DNA of 6,401 bases from Acidimicrobiaceae bacterium (GCA_003170375.1 PMZN01000114.1:5114-11514), one strand, 5' to 3'. Counted from the stretch's first letter, positions 1-5,810 are shown. Program-made: numbers and translations. The notes: generated by a model from the letters alone, not told the origin.

Positions 1-1
1 T

Positions 2-1510
2 GCCAAGCCCGCCGGCGGGCGAAGTGTTGGATCTCCCGACTGGTGGAAGGGCGGGACTTGCGATCCCGCGAACGCCCCGGGATCTCAGAGCCTTGGTGCC
101 TCCTGGCACGGTCTGGTCGCGTGCGGCCCGGGTCCGACGCAGGGCGGCAGCGATCAGCTGGTCTCCTACTTCCCCGGCGCTTGGGGCGAACTCGAATGGG
201 AGTGCGTCGAGCTCTCCATGCGCTGGATGTACCTCGCATGGGGTGTGAACCCCTACCCGGCCGACGGTTGGGACCTCGTGCGCAACTACGAACTGGGTTC
301 CATCAAGGCCGAGTACAACCCCGACGGGCCTCAACTCGTCGTCGTCGCGAACGGCACGGTCGGAGCCGTCCCACAACCCGGCGATGTCGTGTCGCTAGGC
401 CGCACGCGAAACGACAGCTTCGGCCACACGGCGGTCGTGACCGCGAACGCAGTGGACTCTCAAGGCGACGGGACGATCACTTTGATTCAACAGAACGGCG
501 GCGCCGGCAACGACGGATGGGCCACCTATGCCGTCAGCAGCTGGGTCGTCGCCGATGGGGTCACCGGCTGGCTCCACAACCCTTCGTGGACGGCTCAGTG
601 GCCGCTGGTCGGATACACCGGACCGACCGGGTTCGAGGCAAGGATCACAGCACCCGGCAACCACTATGGGCTGGTAGCCACAAGCGCGGGCTCTATCTCC
701 GTGTCCGGCTACGAGGGCGCCATGGGAGCCAACGGCGATGCGATCTACGGGTACATCGACCAATACGACAACTTCTTCGTGAGACGAGGCTCGTCCACTA
801 CCTGGTACCTCGCGGCCCGACACGCGAAGTCCATTGCCGTGGCCACGACCACCTCGGGAGAGCCGGTCCTGGCCTTTTTGAGCACGACCGGCAACTTCTA
901 CGCCGAGCAGGGCTCGCTCACCGGGACCTTCACCCTCGAGGCCACGGGGGTCGCGTCGATCGCACTCGCCGCGGGCGGAGGCTCTGCTCCCCCGCTGCTG
1001 GGCTACGTCCGGAGCAGAACCGCCGCATTCCTCGTGAAGACGGGTGTCGCCGGCGGCAACTGGACGGTCGTTGAAGCCTCGGGCGTGCGCTCGATCGCGC
1101 TCGCCGAGGGCACCACACCATTGAGTGGGCTGATGGGATATGTGTCGAACGACGGGAGTTTCTTCGCGAGCGAGGTGTCCCCGGAGAATCAGTGGACGCA
1201 TGAAGCCGATGGCGTGACGGCCATCTCCCTAGCCGCGGTCGGACCTGCCGGCGAACCGCTCCTCGGCTACCTGGCACGGAACAGCTTCTACGTCGCCGAA
1301 AGCCTCACCCCGGCCACCTGGGTCGACGAGGCGACCGGCGTGGCCGAGATGGCAGTCGCGTCCGACTCGGTACTGGGCGCCTCACCGGTCCTCGGCTATG
1401 TCACGATCACCGGCGGCCTCGAGGTGCTGCAGGGCCGGCTCTCGAGCCGTTTCTCCTTGCAGGCGCGCGATGTCTCGTCGCTCGCCCTCTCGAGCGTCAC
1501 CGATTCCTGA
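2..1510 (+). CDS. Secreted-type CHAP-domain protein with C-terminal seven-repeat propeller (5' end outside window)
   Basis: The frame is open from the window edge, so the N-terminus, including any signal peptide, is missing; 502 residues are visible. Residues ~25-185 form a CHAP (NlpC/P60-fold) domain. The nucleophile is Cys68 in WECVELSMR (codon 203-205), the general base is His142 in FGHTAVV (425-427), and the third polar residue is Asn165 in QQNGG (494-496). CHAP enzymes usually cut peptidoglycan as amidases or endopeptidases. The ATG at 218 lies just after the catalytic Cys and cannot be the true start. Residues 201-502 are seven degenerate repeats, described separately. The gene stands alone: a possible terminator hairpin follows at 1577 and the next gene starts 500 bases later. 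The domain call is secure; the substrate is unknown. An adhesin-like or substrate-targeting role for the repeats is inference. The product is probably extracellular, but no export signal is visible here. Confidence 0.9.
   Translation, partial: AKPAGGRSVGSPDWWKGGTCDPANAPGSQSLGASWHGLVACGPGPTQGGSDQLVSYFPGAWGELEWECVELSMRWMYLAWGVNPYPADGWDLVRNYELGSIKAEYNPDGPQLVVVANGTVGAVPQPGDVVSLGRTRNDSFGHTAVVTANAVDSQGDGTITLIQQNGGAGNDGWATYAVSSWVVADGVTGWLHNPSWTAQWPLVGYTGPTGFEARITAPGNHYGLVATSAGSISVSGYEGAMGANGDAIYGYIDQYDNFFVRRGSSTTWYLAARHAKSIAVATTTSGEPVLAFLSTTGNFYAEQGSLTGTFTLEATGVASIALAAGGGSAPPLLGYVRSRTAAFLVKTGVAGGNWTVVEASGVRSIALAEGTTPLSGLMGYVSNDGSFFASEVSPENQWTHEADGVTAISLAAVGPAGEPLLGYLARNSFYVAESLTPATWVDEATGVAEMAVASDSVLGASPVLGYVTITGGLEVLQGRLSSRFSLQARDVSSLALSSVTDS
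602..1507 (+). repeat. Seven tandem ~43-residue protein repeats (predicted beta-propeller)
   Basis: These repeats form the C-terminal 302 residues of the CHAP protein. Units begin at bases 602, 740, 863, 992, 1127, 1256 and 1385, each with a P-(L/V)-L-G-Y-like motif (PLVGY, AIYGY, PVLAF, PLLGY, GLMGY, PLLGY, PVLGY). Spacings are 46, 41, 43, 45, 43, 43 and 41 residues. Later in most units comes an aromatic-rich strand (NFFV, NFYA, SFFA, SFYV), a Gly/Ser turn, a Trp/Phe strand, and an E-A-x-G-V-x-x-I-A-L-A strand. Seven four-stranded units of this length fit a seven-bladed propeller. The fold is inferred from periodicity only. The repeats have diverged in DNA as well, so they are not a recent expansion. 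Confidence 0.75.
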
Positions 1511-1576
1511 CCGGTGCAGGCATCAGGCCGAGATGCGAAGGCGCTCGGGTATCTCACCCGTTGGCTTGGCTGACCC

Positions 1577-1594
1577 CGGCTCGATCGCGAGCCG
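1577..1594 (+). terminator. Candidate terminator hairpin after the CHAP gene
   Basis: A perfect 7-bp stem (CGGCTCG / CGAGCCG) closes a 4-nt loop (ATCG), 67 bases after the CHAP stop codon. Only two T residues follow, so an intrinsic terminator is plausible but weak. G+C-rich actinobacteria often lack long U-tracts. It would also sit immediately downstream of any minus-strand transcript ending near 1595. Confidence 0.35.
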
Positions 1595-1664
1595 TTACTC
1601 AAGAGCGAACGCACCCATGCCGATAGATCTTGTACGACCCCCGATTGCCTTGCGAGGGAAGTTG

Positions 1665-1729
1665 GGAAGCGCAGTTGGCGTTCCACAGCCGTTCCCGAGT
1701 GCCATCCCTGTGCGGCAACTGCGCATTCC
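1665..1729. repeat. 65-nt imperfect inverted repeat (long hairpin)
   Basis: The arms 1665-1688 and 1708-1729 pair over 20 bp: 1665-1668 with 1726-1729, 1669-1677 with 1716-1724, 1679-1680 with 1713-1714, and 1684-1688 with 1708-1712. Interruptions are a one-base bulge (A1725), a G-G mismatch (1678/1715) and a 3-nt bulge (1681-1683). The loop is 19 nt. It lies in non-coding sequence away from gene ends. Integron attC core boxes (GTTRRRY / RYYYAAC) are not present in the right places. It may be a REP-like element, a MITE remnant or a structured RNA; the class is not known. Confidence 0.5.
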
Positions 1730-1835
1730 TCGTTGACAAGACCGCGACTGGCACTCCGGTCGCCGGGGGCTTGAGTTTCACACCCGGCCCTTGGGACATC
1801 TTCGAAGTTCCTGGCTCTAGAACGCCTCTCGAGAG

Positions 1836-1924
1836 GACTTCGTCCGAGAAGTACCTGAGCACCTGGTCGAATTCATGGCCTTCCAAGCCCGCGCCCAACC
1901 ATCGACGAACGCATCTGCCTCCAT
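1836..1924 (-). pseudogene. Frameshifted N-terminal remnant of an NTF2/SnoaL-like protein
   Basis: On the minus strand, an ATG at 1924-1922 opens a frame reading MEADAFVDGWARAWKA, which then runs into unrelated residues and a TAG at 1819-1817. In the adjacent frame, starting at 1877, the sequence reads HEFDQVLRYFSDEV down to 1836. Joined across a one-base shift near 1877-1880, the two pieces give the usual start of SnoaL-like/NTF2-like proteins: a W-x-x-A-W-x-A-H-(D/E) helix followed by D-x-(V/I)-L-x-x-(Y/F)-x-(D/E)-(D/E)-V. Similarity is lost after residue ~30, although the family is usually 110-150 residues, so the rest has been deleted or replaced. A weak AGG precedes the ATG. The call is from pattern recognition of a short stretch; a sequencing error could explain the shift but not the lost C-terminus. 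Confidence 0.5.
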
Positions 1925-1991
1925 CCTGTTCGTTCTCCGATCATGGCTCAGCCGGCCCGGGATCGGAATAGCGCGCTAGGCCACTGCGGTT

Positions 1992-1997
1992 TAGATT
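1992..1997 (+). promoter_or_regulatory. Possible -10 element of the CoxG-like gene
   Basis: TAGATT matches the actinobacterial TANNNT -10 pattern. It lies 10 bases before the ATG at 2008 and 19 before the ATG at 2017. No convincing -35 is seen at the expected distance, and no Shine-Dalgarno precedes any candidate start. Transcription from here would begin at about 2004, giving an almost leaderless mRNA. The motif is common by chance. Confidence 0.25.
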
Positions 1998-2016
1998 GAC
2001 GGCCGGAATGGCGCCA

Positions 2017-2733
2017 ATGGACTTGCATGACGAATTCGGGGTCACGCTGCCGGTCGCCGAGGCGTGGGCAGTGCTCACAGACGTCGAAAAGATCGCGCCC
2101 TGCCTGCCCGGGATCTGGCTTCGGGAGGTGGAAGGCGACGAGTACCAGGGCGTCGTGAAGGTCAAAGTCGGGCCGGTCACTGCATCGTACGAGGGCGTCG
2201 CCCGCTTTCTGTTGCTGGACGCCGACGCGCACAAGGCAGTGCTCAAGGCGGAAGGCCGCGAGATCCGTGGGCAAGCAAAGGGCACCGCACTCGTCACAGC
2301 GACCCTCTCCCCGTCGGCCGAAGGCACCAGGGTCCAAGTCGTCACGGTTCTCTCCATCGACGGCAGGCTCGCCCAGTTGGCCGACGGAGTGATGGGCGTC
2401 ATGTCGCGCAATCTCATCGCCGAGTTCGCCGAAAACCTGGCGATGACCGTGCTGGGCGCGCCCGAGGCCGTCAACGCGGCGCCGGCCGTCGAGACCGATG
2501 CCATCGAGTCCGACGAAGCCCCGGCCGAGGCGCCGCCCGAGAAGTTCACCGAAGTATCCACCGATGCGGAGCCGCCGGCGCCCGAGATGGACCACGACGG
2601 GGTCTACCCATCGGCTGAGGACCCGGAGGAGCGGGACTCGCTGATGAGGCGCCTCGCGCCGTACCTGAGCGTTGCGGGGTTCCTTCTCATCGCGCGGATC
2701 GTCGTCTACTCGCTGCGTCGCCGCCGGCGGTGA
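2017..2733 (+). CDS. CoxG-like SRPBCC protein with acidic linker and C-terminal membrane anchor
   Basis: Residues 1-145 match the COXG (carbon monoxide dehydrogenase subunit G-like) branch of the SRPBCC fold: F-x-V opening, AWAVLTDVEKIAPCLPG, VKVKVGPV, an AEGREIRG strand and the long C-terminal helix LIAEFAENLAM. The fold makes a hydrophobic cavity; CoxG of Mo-type CO dehydrogenase is linked to membrane association and quinone binding. Residues ~150-208 are a Glu/Asp/Pro/Ala-rich flexible linker. Residues 213-233 (APYLSVAGFLLIARIVVYSL) form one membrane helix, followed by five Arg, suggesting a tail anchor with a cytoplasmic domain. In-frame starts exist at 1996 (TTG), 2008 and 2017; 2017 is chosen because the family begins M-x-L at this point. 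Its stop overlaps the next gene by 4 bases. No cox genes are visible, so a role in CO oxidation is not supported; a membrane-tethered lipid or quinone carrier is inference. Confidence 0.85.
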   Translation: MDLHDEFGVTLPVAEAWAVLTDVEKIAPCLPGIWLREVEGDEYQGVVKVKVGPVTASYEGVARFLLLDADAHKAVLKAEGREIRGQAKGTALVTATLSPSAEGTRVQVVTVLSIDGRLAQLADGVMGVMSRNLIAEFAENLAMTVLGAPEAVNAAPAVETDAIESDEAPAEAPPEKFTEVSTDAEPPAPEMDHDGVYPSAEDPEERDSLMRRLAPYLSVAGFLLIARIVVYSLRRRRR

Positions 2734-4139
2734 GCCAAGGCGACTGGGAGGCCGTCGCCGGGCTGCTCGGAAGGGCGCCCCAAGGAACCTTCGAGGTCGT
2801 CGTCCGCGACGCCGCCGGGGGGCCGATCGTCATCTTGAACTCCCCGTTTCTCGCGGACGGCACGCCCATGCCCACGCGGTACTGGCTTGTGGGGCGGGCC
2901 GAGCGGGAGTCTGTCAGCCGGCTCGAGTCTACGGGCGGGGTTCGGGCCGCCGAAGCTGCAGTCGACGCCGCCGAGCTCGAGGTAGCCCATGCCCGCTACG
3001 AGGCACTTCGCGACGCCGCGGTGCCACCGGGGCACGGCGGGCCGAGGCCGGCGGGCGGCGTGGCGGGGACCCGTCGCGGTGTGAAATGCCTCCATGCTCA
3101 TCTCGCGTGGTTCCTGGCGGGCGGTCCCGATCCGGTTGGCCGGTGGACCTGTGACAAGCTCGGCATCGACCCTGCTCGCTATCGCGTCACTCGACCCGAC
3201 GGCCGTCAGCGGGCGGCCGGAACTGCTCGCGGACCAGTAGCCGCGATCGACTGCGGCACCAACTCCACCCGGCTTCTCGTGGTCGACGCCGGTGGGCGTC
3301 CTCTCGAACGATTGATGCGGATCACCCGCCTCGGCCAGCGAGTCGACCGTGACGGGCGCCTCGATGAGAGGGCGATGCAGCGAACCGTCGATGTTCTCGC
3401 GGAATTCCGCCGGGTGATGACCCACCATCACGTGACGCGGGCGCGGGCAACTGCTACCGCGGCGGCCCGCGACGCCAGGAACACCGGCGAGTTCGCGCGG
3501 CGCGTGACCGAGGTCCTCGGGACCGCGCCGGAGGTGCTCGACGGCGAGGAGGAAGGTCGACTCACCTACCTCGGCGCGACCGCGGACCTCGATCCCGCCG
3601 ACGGCCCTTACCTCGTGATCGACGTCGGCGGCGGGTCGACCGAGCTGGTGGGAGGCCCGGCTACGGCCCTGCCTGCCGTGTCGCTCGATATCGGCTGCGT
3701 GCGTGGCACCGAACGGTTCCTCGAACACGATCCGCCGCTCGTTGGCGAGCTGGAAGCTTTGAGGACGCACGTGCGCCAACTTGTGGCAGGAGCGGTCGCG
3801 GCACACCCTGAGCTCGGCGGCGCTGCGCACCTGATCGGTGTCGCGGGCACAGTTGCCGCGCTCGTTCGCCTCGACCAGCAGATCCTCGTCTACGACCGGA
3901 ACCTTGTCCATCACGCCCAACTGAGCCTTGTTGCGATCGAGCGGCTGATCGGCGAGCTGGCCGCCGTACCGCTGGAGCGCCGTCTCGAATGGCCCGCACT
4001 GGAGACCGAGAGGGCAGATGTGATCATCGGCGGCTCCACCGTTCTGGCCGAGGCGATGGTCATCCTCGGCTTCGAGGTGTTGACGGCATCCGAGTCGGAT
4101 CTGCTCGACGGGATCGTCGCAGAGTTGCTCGCCGGCTGA
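2730..4139 (+). CDS. DUF501-Ppx/GppA phosphatase fusion protein
   Basis: This 469-residue protein starts at GTG inside the GTGA overlap with the preceding gene, so translational coupling is likely. Residues 1-145 are DUF501: LGRAPQG, LADGTPMPTRYWL, SRLESTGGV and the signature GVKCLHAHLAWFLAGG (117-132). A ~23-residue Arg/Gly-rich linker follows. Residues 169-469 are an exopolyphosphatase/guanosine pentaphosphate phosphohydrolase of the ASKHA fold, with DCGTNSTRLL (phosphate 1, 174-183), the acidic GEEEGR segment holding the likely catalytic Glu (274 or 275), DVGGGSTEL (phosphate 2, 298-306) and GVAGTVAAL. About 300 residues is the usual length for short actinobacterial Ppx proteins. It probably hydrolyses polyphosphate or pppGpp in the cytoplasm; sequence cannot separate the two. 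In actinobacteria DUF501 and ppx are usually separate adjacent genes, so the fusion is notable. No frameshift is apparent. Confidence 0.93.
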   Translation: MSQGDWEAVAGLLGRAPQGTFEVVVRDAAGGPIVILNSPFLADGTPMPTRYWLVGRAERESVSRLESTGGVRAAEAAVDAAELEVAHARYEALRDAAVPPGHGGPRPAGGVAGTRRGVKCLHAHLAWFLAGGPDPVGRWTCDKLGIDPARYRVTRPDGRQRAAGTARGPVAAIDCGTNSTRLLVVDAGGRPLERLMRITRLGQRVDRDGRLDERAMQRTVDVLAEFRRVMTHHHVTRARATATAAARDARNTGEFARRVTEVLGTAPEVLDGEEEGRLTYLGATADLDPADGPYLVIDVGGGSTELVGGPATALPAVSLDIGCVRGTERFLEHDPPLVGELEALRTHVRQLVAGAVAAHPELGGAAHLIGVAGTVAALVRLDQQILVYDRNLVHHAQLSLVAIERLIGELAAVPLERRLEWPALETERADVIIGGSTVLAEAMVILGFEVLTASESDLLDGIVAELLAG

Positions 4140-4160
4140 GCAGCCAACATCGCGGGTCTG

Positions 4161-4188
4161 CCGGGGCCCAGGCTCCGAGCAGGCCCGG
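4161..4188. terminator. Possible bidirectional terminator between convergent genes
   Basis: This G+C-rich inverted repeat lies in the 73-base gap between two convergent stop codons. Bases 4161-4168 pair with 4182-4188 (7 bp, one bulged G) around a 13-nt loop. A competing 5-bp stem is possible between 4185-4189 and 4198-4202. There is no U-tract on either side, so this is weak evidence. Confidence 0.27.
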
Positions 4189-4212
4189 GAGTGCTTGCCC
4201 GGCGGCCAACTT

Positions 4213-4965
4213 CTACGTGCTTGTCTTCGGGTCCGCGAGCGCCGCGCCTACCTGATCGGCGATGAAGGCCGCGACGAGCAGGCGGTCGGACGAGACCGGC
4301 GCGCCGGGCGTCGGGGCCATGACGAAGCGGCCGAAGGTCTCGCCGCGATAGCGGACGATGAGCTCGACTTCCCGCCCGGGCAAGCCGGTCACTTGGGCGC
4401 CCCACCGCAGACCGCCCAGCGCGACCACGCCGAAGTGCTCGATGCGGGTCGGGTGGCCCTCCGACATCTCGGTCTCGAAACGGCAGTCCTTGAGCCCGAG
4501 CAGCGTTGTCAGTTCAGCGGCCGCACGCGCGACGACGAACTCCGCCGGCTCGCCTGAGGCCACCATCCCGGTGAAGTCGTGGATGAGGGCCACGTACTTG
4601 GCCTCTTCGGAGGCGTCCTCCCGGTGGCCGCGACTGCGGGCGGCGATCTCTGTGATCGCGAGGCCCACCACCAACAAGCTGATCTCGGTCTGGAGGTCGG
4701 GCCGGTACGTGATGTTGAACGTCTCATACGGCTTGGTGAGGAAGAAGTCGAACCAGGCAGCCGACGACAGCGCGGCGAGCAAGCCAGCGAAGCGATTGCC
4801 GAATGAGCCGACAGCGACGACGACCAGGACCAGCACGAGCGCCGAGGCGGGCAGTGCGAAGTCGCTACGGAACGGCACAAGCGCGGCAGAGACGGCGATT
4901 GGGAGAAGCAGGCCGCACAAGGTCGCTATCCAACCCTTGTCGAGTGCCTGGGACCAGCGCTTCAT
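4213..4965 (-). CDS. DUF4118 membrane sensor protein with GAF-like cytoplasmic domain
   Basis: The protein has 250 residues from the chosen start. Four hydrophobic segments lie near residues 12-31, 38-54, 57-75 and 93-110. The third ends in FDFFLTKPYETFNI, the hallmark of DUF4118, the four-helix membrane module of KdpD-type sensor kinases. A charged linker (RSRGHREDASEEAKY) leads to residues ~120-245, which resemble a divergent GAF domain, with a helix near ALIHDFTGMV and a closing helix LVAAFIADQVGAALAD. There is no histidine-kinase, HATPase or GGDEF domain, so it is a sensor without its own output; signalling through a partner is inference. An upstream ATG at 4980 would add five residues, but the ATG at 4965 has GGAG 9 bases before it and is preferred. 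The gene is monocistronic, divergent from the acetyltransferase gene and convergent with the Ppx gene. Confidence 0.85.
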   Translation of the reverse strand: MKRWSQALDKGWIATLCGLLLPIAVSAALVPFRSDFALPASALVLVLVVVAVGSFGNRFAGLLAALSSAAWFDFFLTKPYETFNITYRPDLQTEISLLVVGLAITEIAARSRGHREDASEEAKYVALIHDFTGMVASGEPAEFVVARAAAELTTLLGLKDCRFETEMSEGHPTRIEHFGVVALGGLRWGAQVTGLPGREVELIVRYRGETFGRFVMAPTPGAPVSSDRLLVAAFIADQVGAALADPKTST

Positions 4966-5158
4966 CGGGCGACGCTCCATGGAACGAGCACGACCCTGAC
5001 GCTAGCGCCGCCAAATCCACTGATCATCCAACAGTGAGCTGGGGCACCGAGATCGCGCATTTCACGCCCTCAGCGGTCTTGTAGGTGAACGCGCCAGGTG
5101 TACACGTGAGTCTGCTGGATCTGCGACGATAGAGAGGTGAGCAACCGTGATAGAAGGC

Positions 5159-5162
5159 GGAG
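5159..5162 (+). promoter_or_regulatory. Ribosome binding site deciding the acetyltransferase start
   Basis: GGAG lies 5 bases before ATG 5168. It supports this start over GTG 5147, which has its own GAGG at 5134-5137 with a 9-base spacer. Both could be used. Confidence 0.5.
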
Positions 5163-5167
5163 CTGAC

Positions 5168-5797
5168 ATGGCGGAGCTGGCAGTTTCCGGCATCTCGACG
5201 GAGTTGGTGGGCCGGCGCGTCCGCCTCCGTCCGTTGCGCGAGGACGACTACGAAGCCTGGAGCGAGGTGCGCACCCGCTGCCGGGACTGGCTGCTTCCGT
5301 GGGAGCCGCGGCCGGCCGGTGCGCCCTATTCGTCGGAAGACCGGACGACCTTCATCACCCGCTGTTCGATGCGCGAGCGCGAGAGGCAATTGGGCACTGG
5401 GTACGGTTTCGGGATGTTCGCGATGGGACGCTTTGTCGGCGAGGTGAACATCTCTTCGGTGGCCCGAGGGGCCTTTCAGAACGCCTACGTCGGCTACTGG
5501 GTGGATCAGGCGCAGGCAGGACGCGGCTATGTGCCGGAAGCCTGCGTGTTGCTGTTCCGCTTCGCATTCGAGGAGATCGGGCTCCACCGGCTCCAGATCT
5601 CGATCATCCCGCGCAACCGCCCGAGCCGCCGGGTCGCTCAGAAGCTCTGGCTGCGTGGCGAGGGAATCGCCCTTCGCTACCTCGAGATCGACGGGCGGTG
5701 GGAGGACCACGTCCGCTACGCCTTGACGGCCGAGGAATGGGTCGAACGTCGAGATCGGTACTTCCGCCAGTGGCTGGCCGGGTCGGGGACCTGGTAG
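5168..5797 (+). CDS. GNAT acetyltransferase, RimJ/RimL type
   Basis: The protein has 209 residues from the chosen start. The GNAT order is clear: strand GRRVRLRPLREDDYEAW, then DWLLPWEP, then FVGEVNISSV, then YVGYWVDQAQAGRGYVPEAC with the acetyl-CoA pyrophosphate loop (Q-x-x-x-G-R-G-Y), then motif B LHRLQISIIPRNRPSRRVAQKL and a GRWEDHVRYALTAEEW tail. This tail is typical of RimJ/RimL-like enzymes that acetylate protein N-termini or small amines with acetyl-CoA in the cytoplasm; the actual substrate is unknown. The usual KLGF motif after the last helix reads KLWL here, a mild oddity. Two starts have support: GTG at 5147 (preceded by GAGAGGTGA) and ATG at 5168 (GGAG with a 5-base spacer). The ATG is chosen because it leaves a normal-length lead to the first strand. 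The gene stands alone; the next gene is convergent. Confidence 0.9.
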   Translation: MAELAVSGISTELVGRRVRLRPLREDDYEAWSEVRTRCRDWLLPWEPRPAGAPYSSEDRTTFITRCSMRERERQLGTGYGFGMFAMGRFVGEVNISSVARGAFQNAYVGYWVDQAQAGRGYVPEACVLLFRFAFEEIGLHRLQISIIPRNRPSRRVAQKLWLRGEGIALRYLEIDGRWEDHVRYALTAEEWVERRDRYFRQWLAGSGTW

Positions 5798-5810
5798 CTC
5801 GCCTGCTCAG

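Larger units (their letters stand above)
1511..2007. other. Long gap with no intact gene
   Basis: This stretch of about 500 bases lies between the CHAP gene and the CoxG-like gene. It looks less G+C-rich than the flanking genes and has stops scattered in all frames. Short open frames exist on both strands but have no recognisable product or clear ribosome binding site. Four items stand out: a hairpin after the CHAP gene (1577-1594), a long imperfect hairpin (1665-1729), a frameshifted minus-strand gene remnant (1836-1924) and a possible -10 element just before the next gene (1992-1997). The simplest reading is a decayed intergenic region. Confidence 0.6.

Noticed and set aside
43..1074. A 343-codon plus-strand frame overlapping the CHAP gene
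   Set aside because: The translation is Arg-rich and lacks domain structure, while the overlapping frame carries the CHAP triad and repeats.
1595..1705. A 36-residue minus-strand frame (MALGNGCGTPT...FALE) ending next to the hairpin at 1577-1594
   Set aside because: It has a plausible purine-rich stretch before the ATG and a hairpin after the stop, but no recognisable family, and it starts inside the loop of the 65-nt hairpin. There is not enough evidence for a gene.
1665..1738. Integron attC site
   Set aside because: The folded shape is suggestive, but GTTGACA at 1732-1738 does not fit GTTRRRY, no RYYYAAC box is present at the other end, and no integrase or cassette array is nearby.
1733..1738. 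A perfect TTGACA that could be a -35 box
   Set aside because: The sequence 16-18 bases downstream has no TANNNT hexamer, and no gene follows for about 280 bases.
1825..1836. 12-bp perfect palindrome CCTCTCGAGAGG
   Set aside because: It lies inside the gene remnant, is not repeated elsewhere in the window and has no neighbouring promoter; a palindrome of this size can occur by chance.
2706..3920. A 404-codon open frame on the minus strand opposite the DUF501-Ppx gene
   Set aside because: It is antisense to a gene with clear domain motifs. Its translation is rich in Arg/Gly/Pro without recognisable motifs, which is typical of high-G+C shadow frames.
4999..5031. Promoter of the DUF4118 gene on the minus strand (TTGGAT at 5031-5026, TAGCGT at 5004-4999)
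   Set aside because: The spacing between the two hexamers is 21 bases, which is too long, and each hexamer alone is weak.
5098..5105. GTGTACAC palindrome upstream of the acetyltransferase gene as an operator
   Set aside because: It is only 8 bp, has no second half-site array and no regulator gene nearby.
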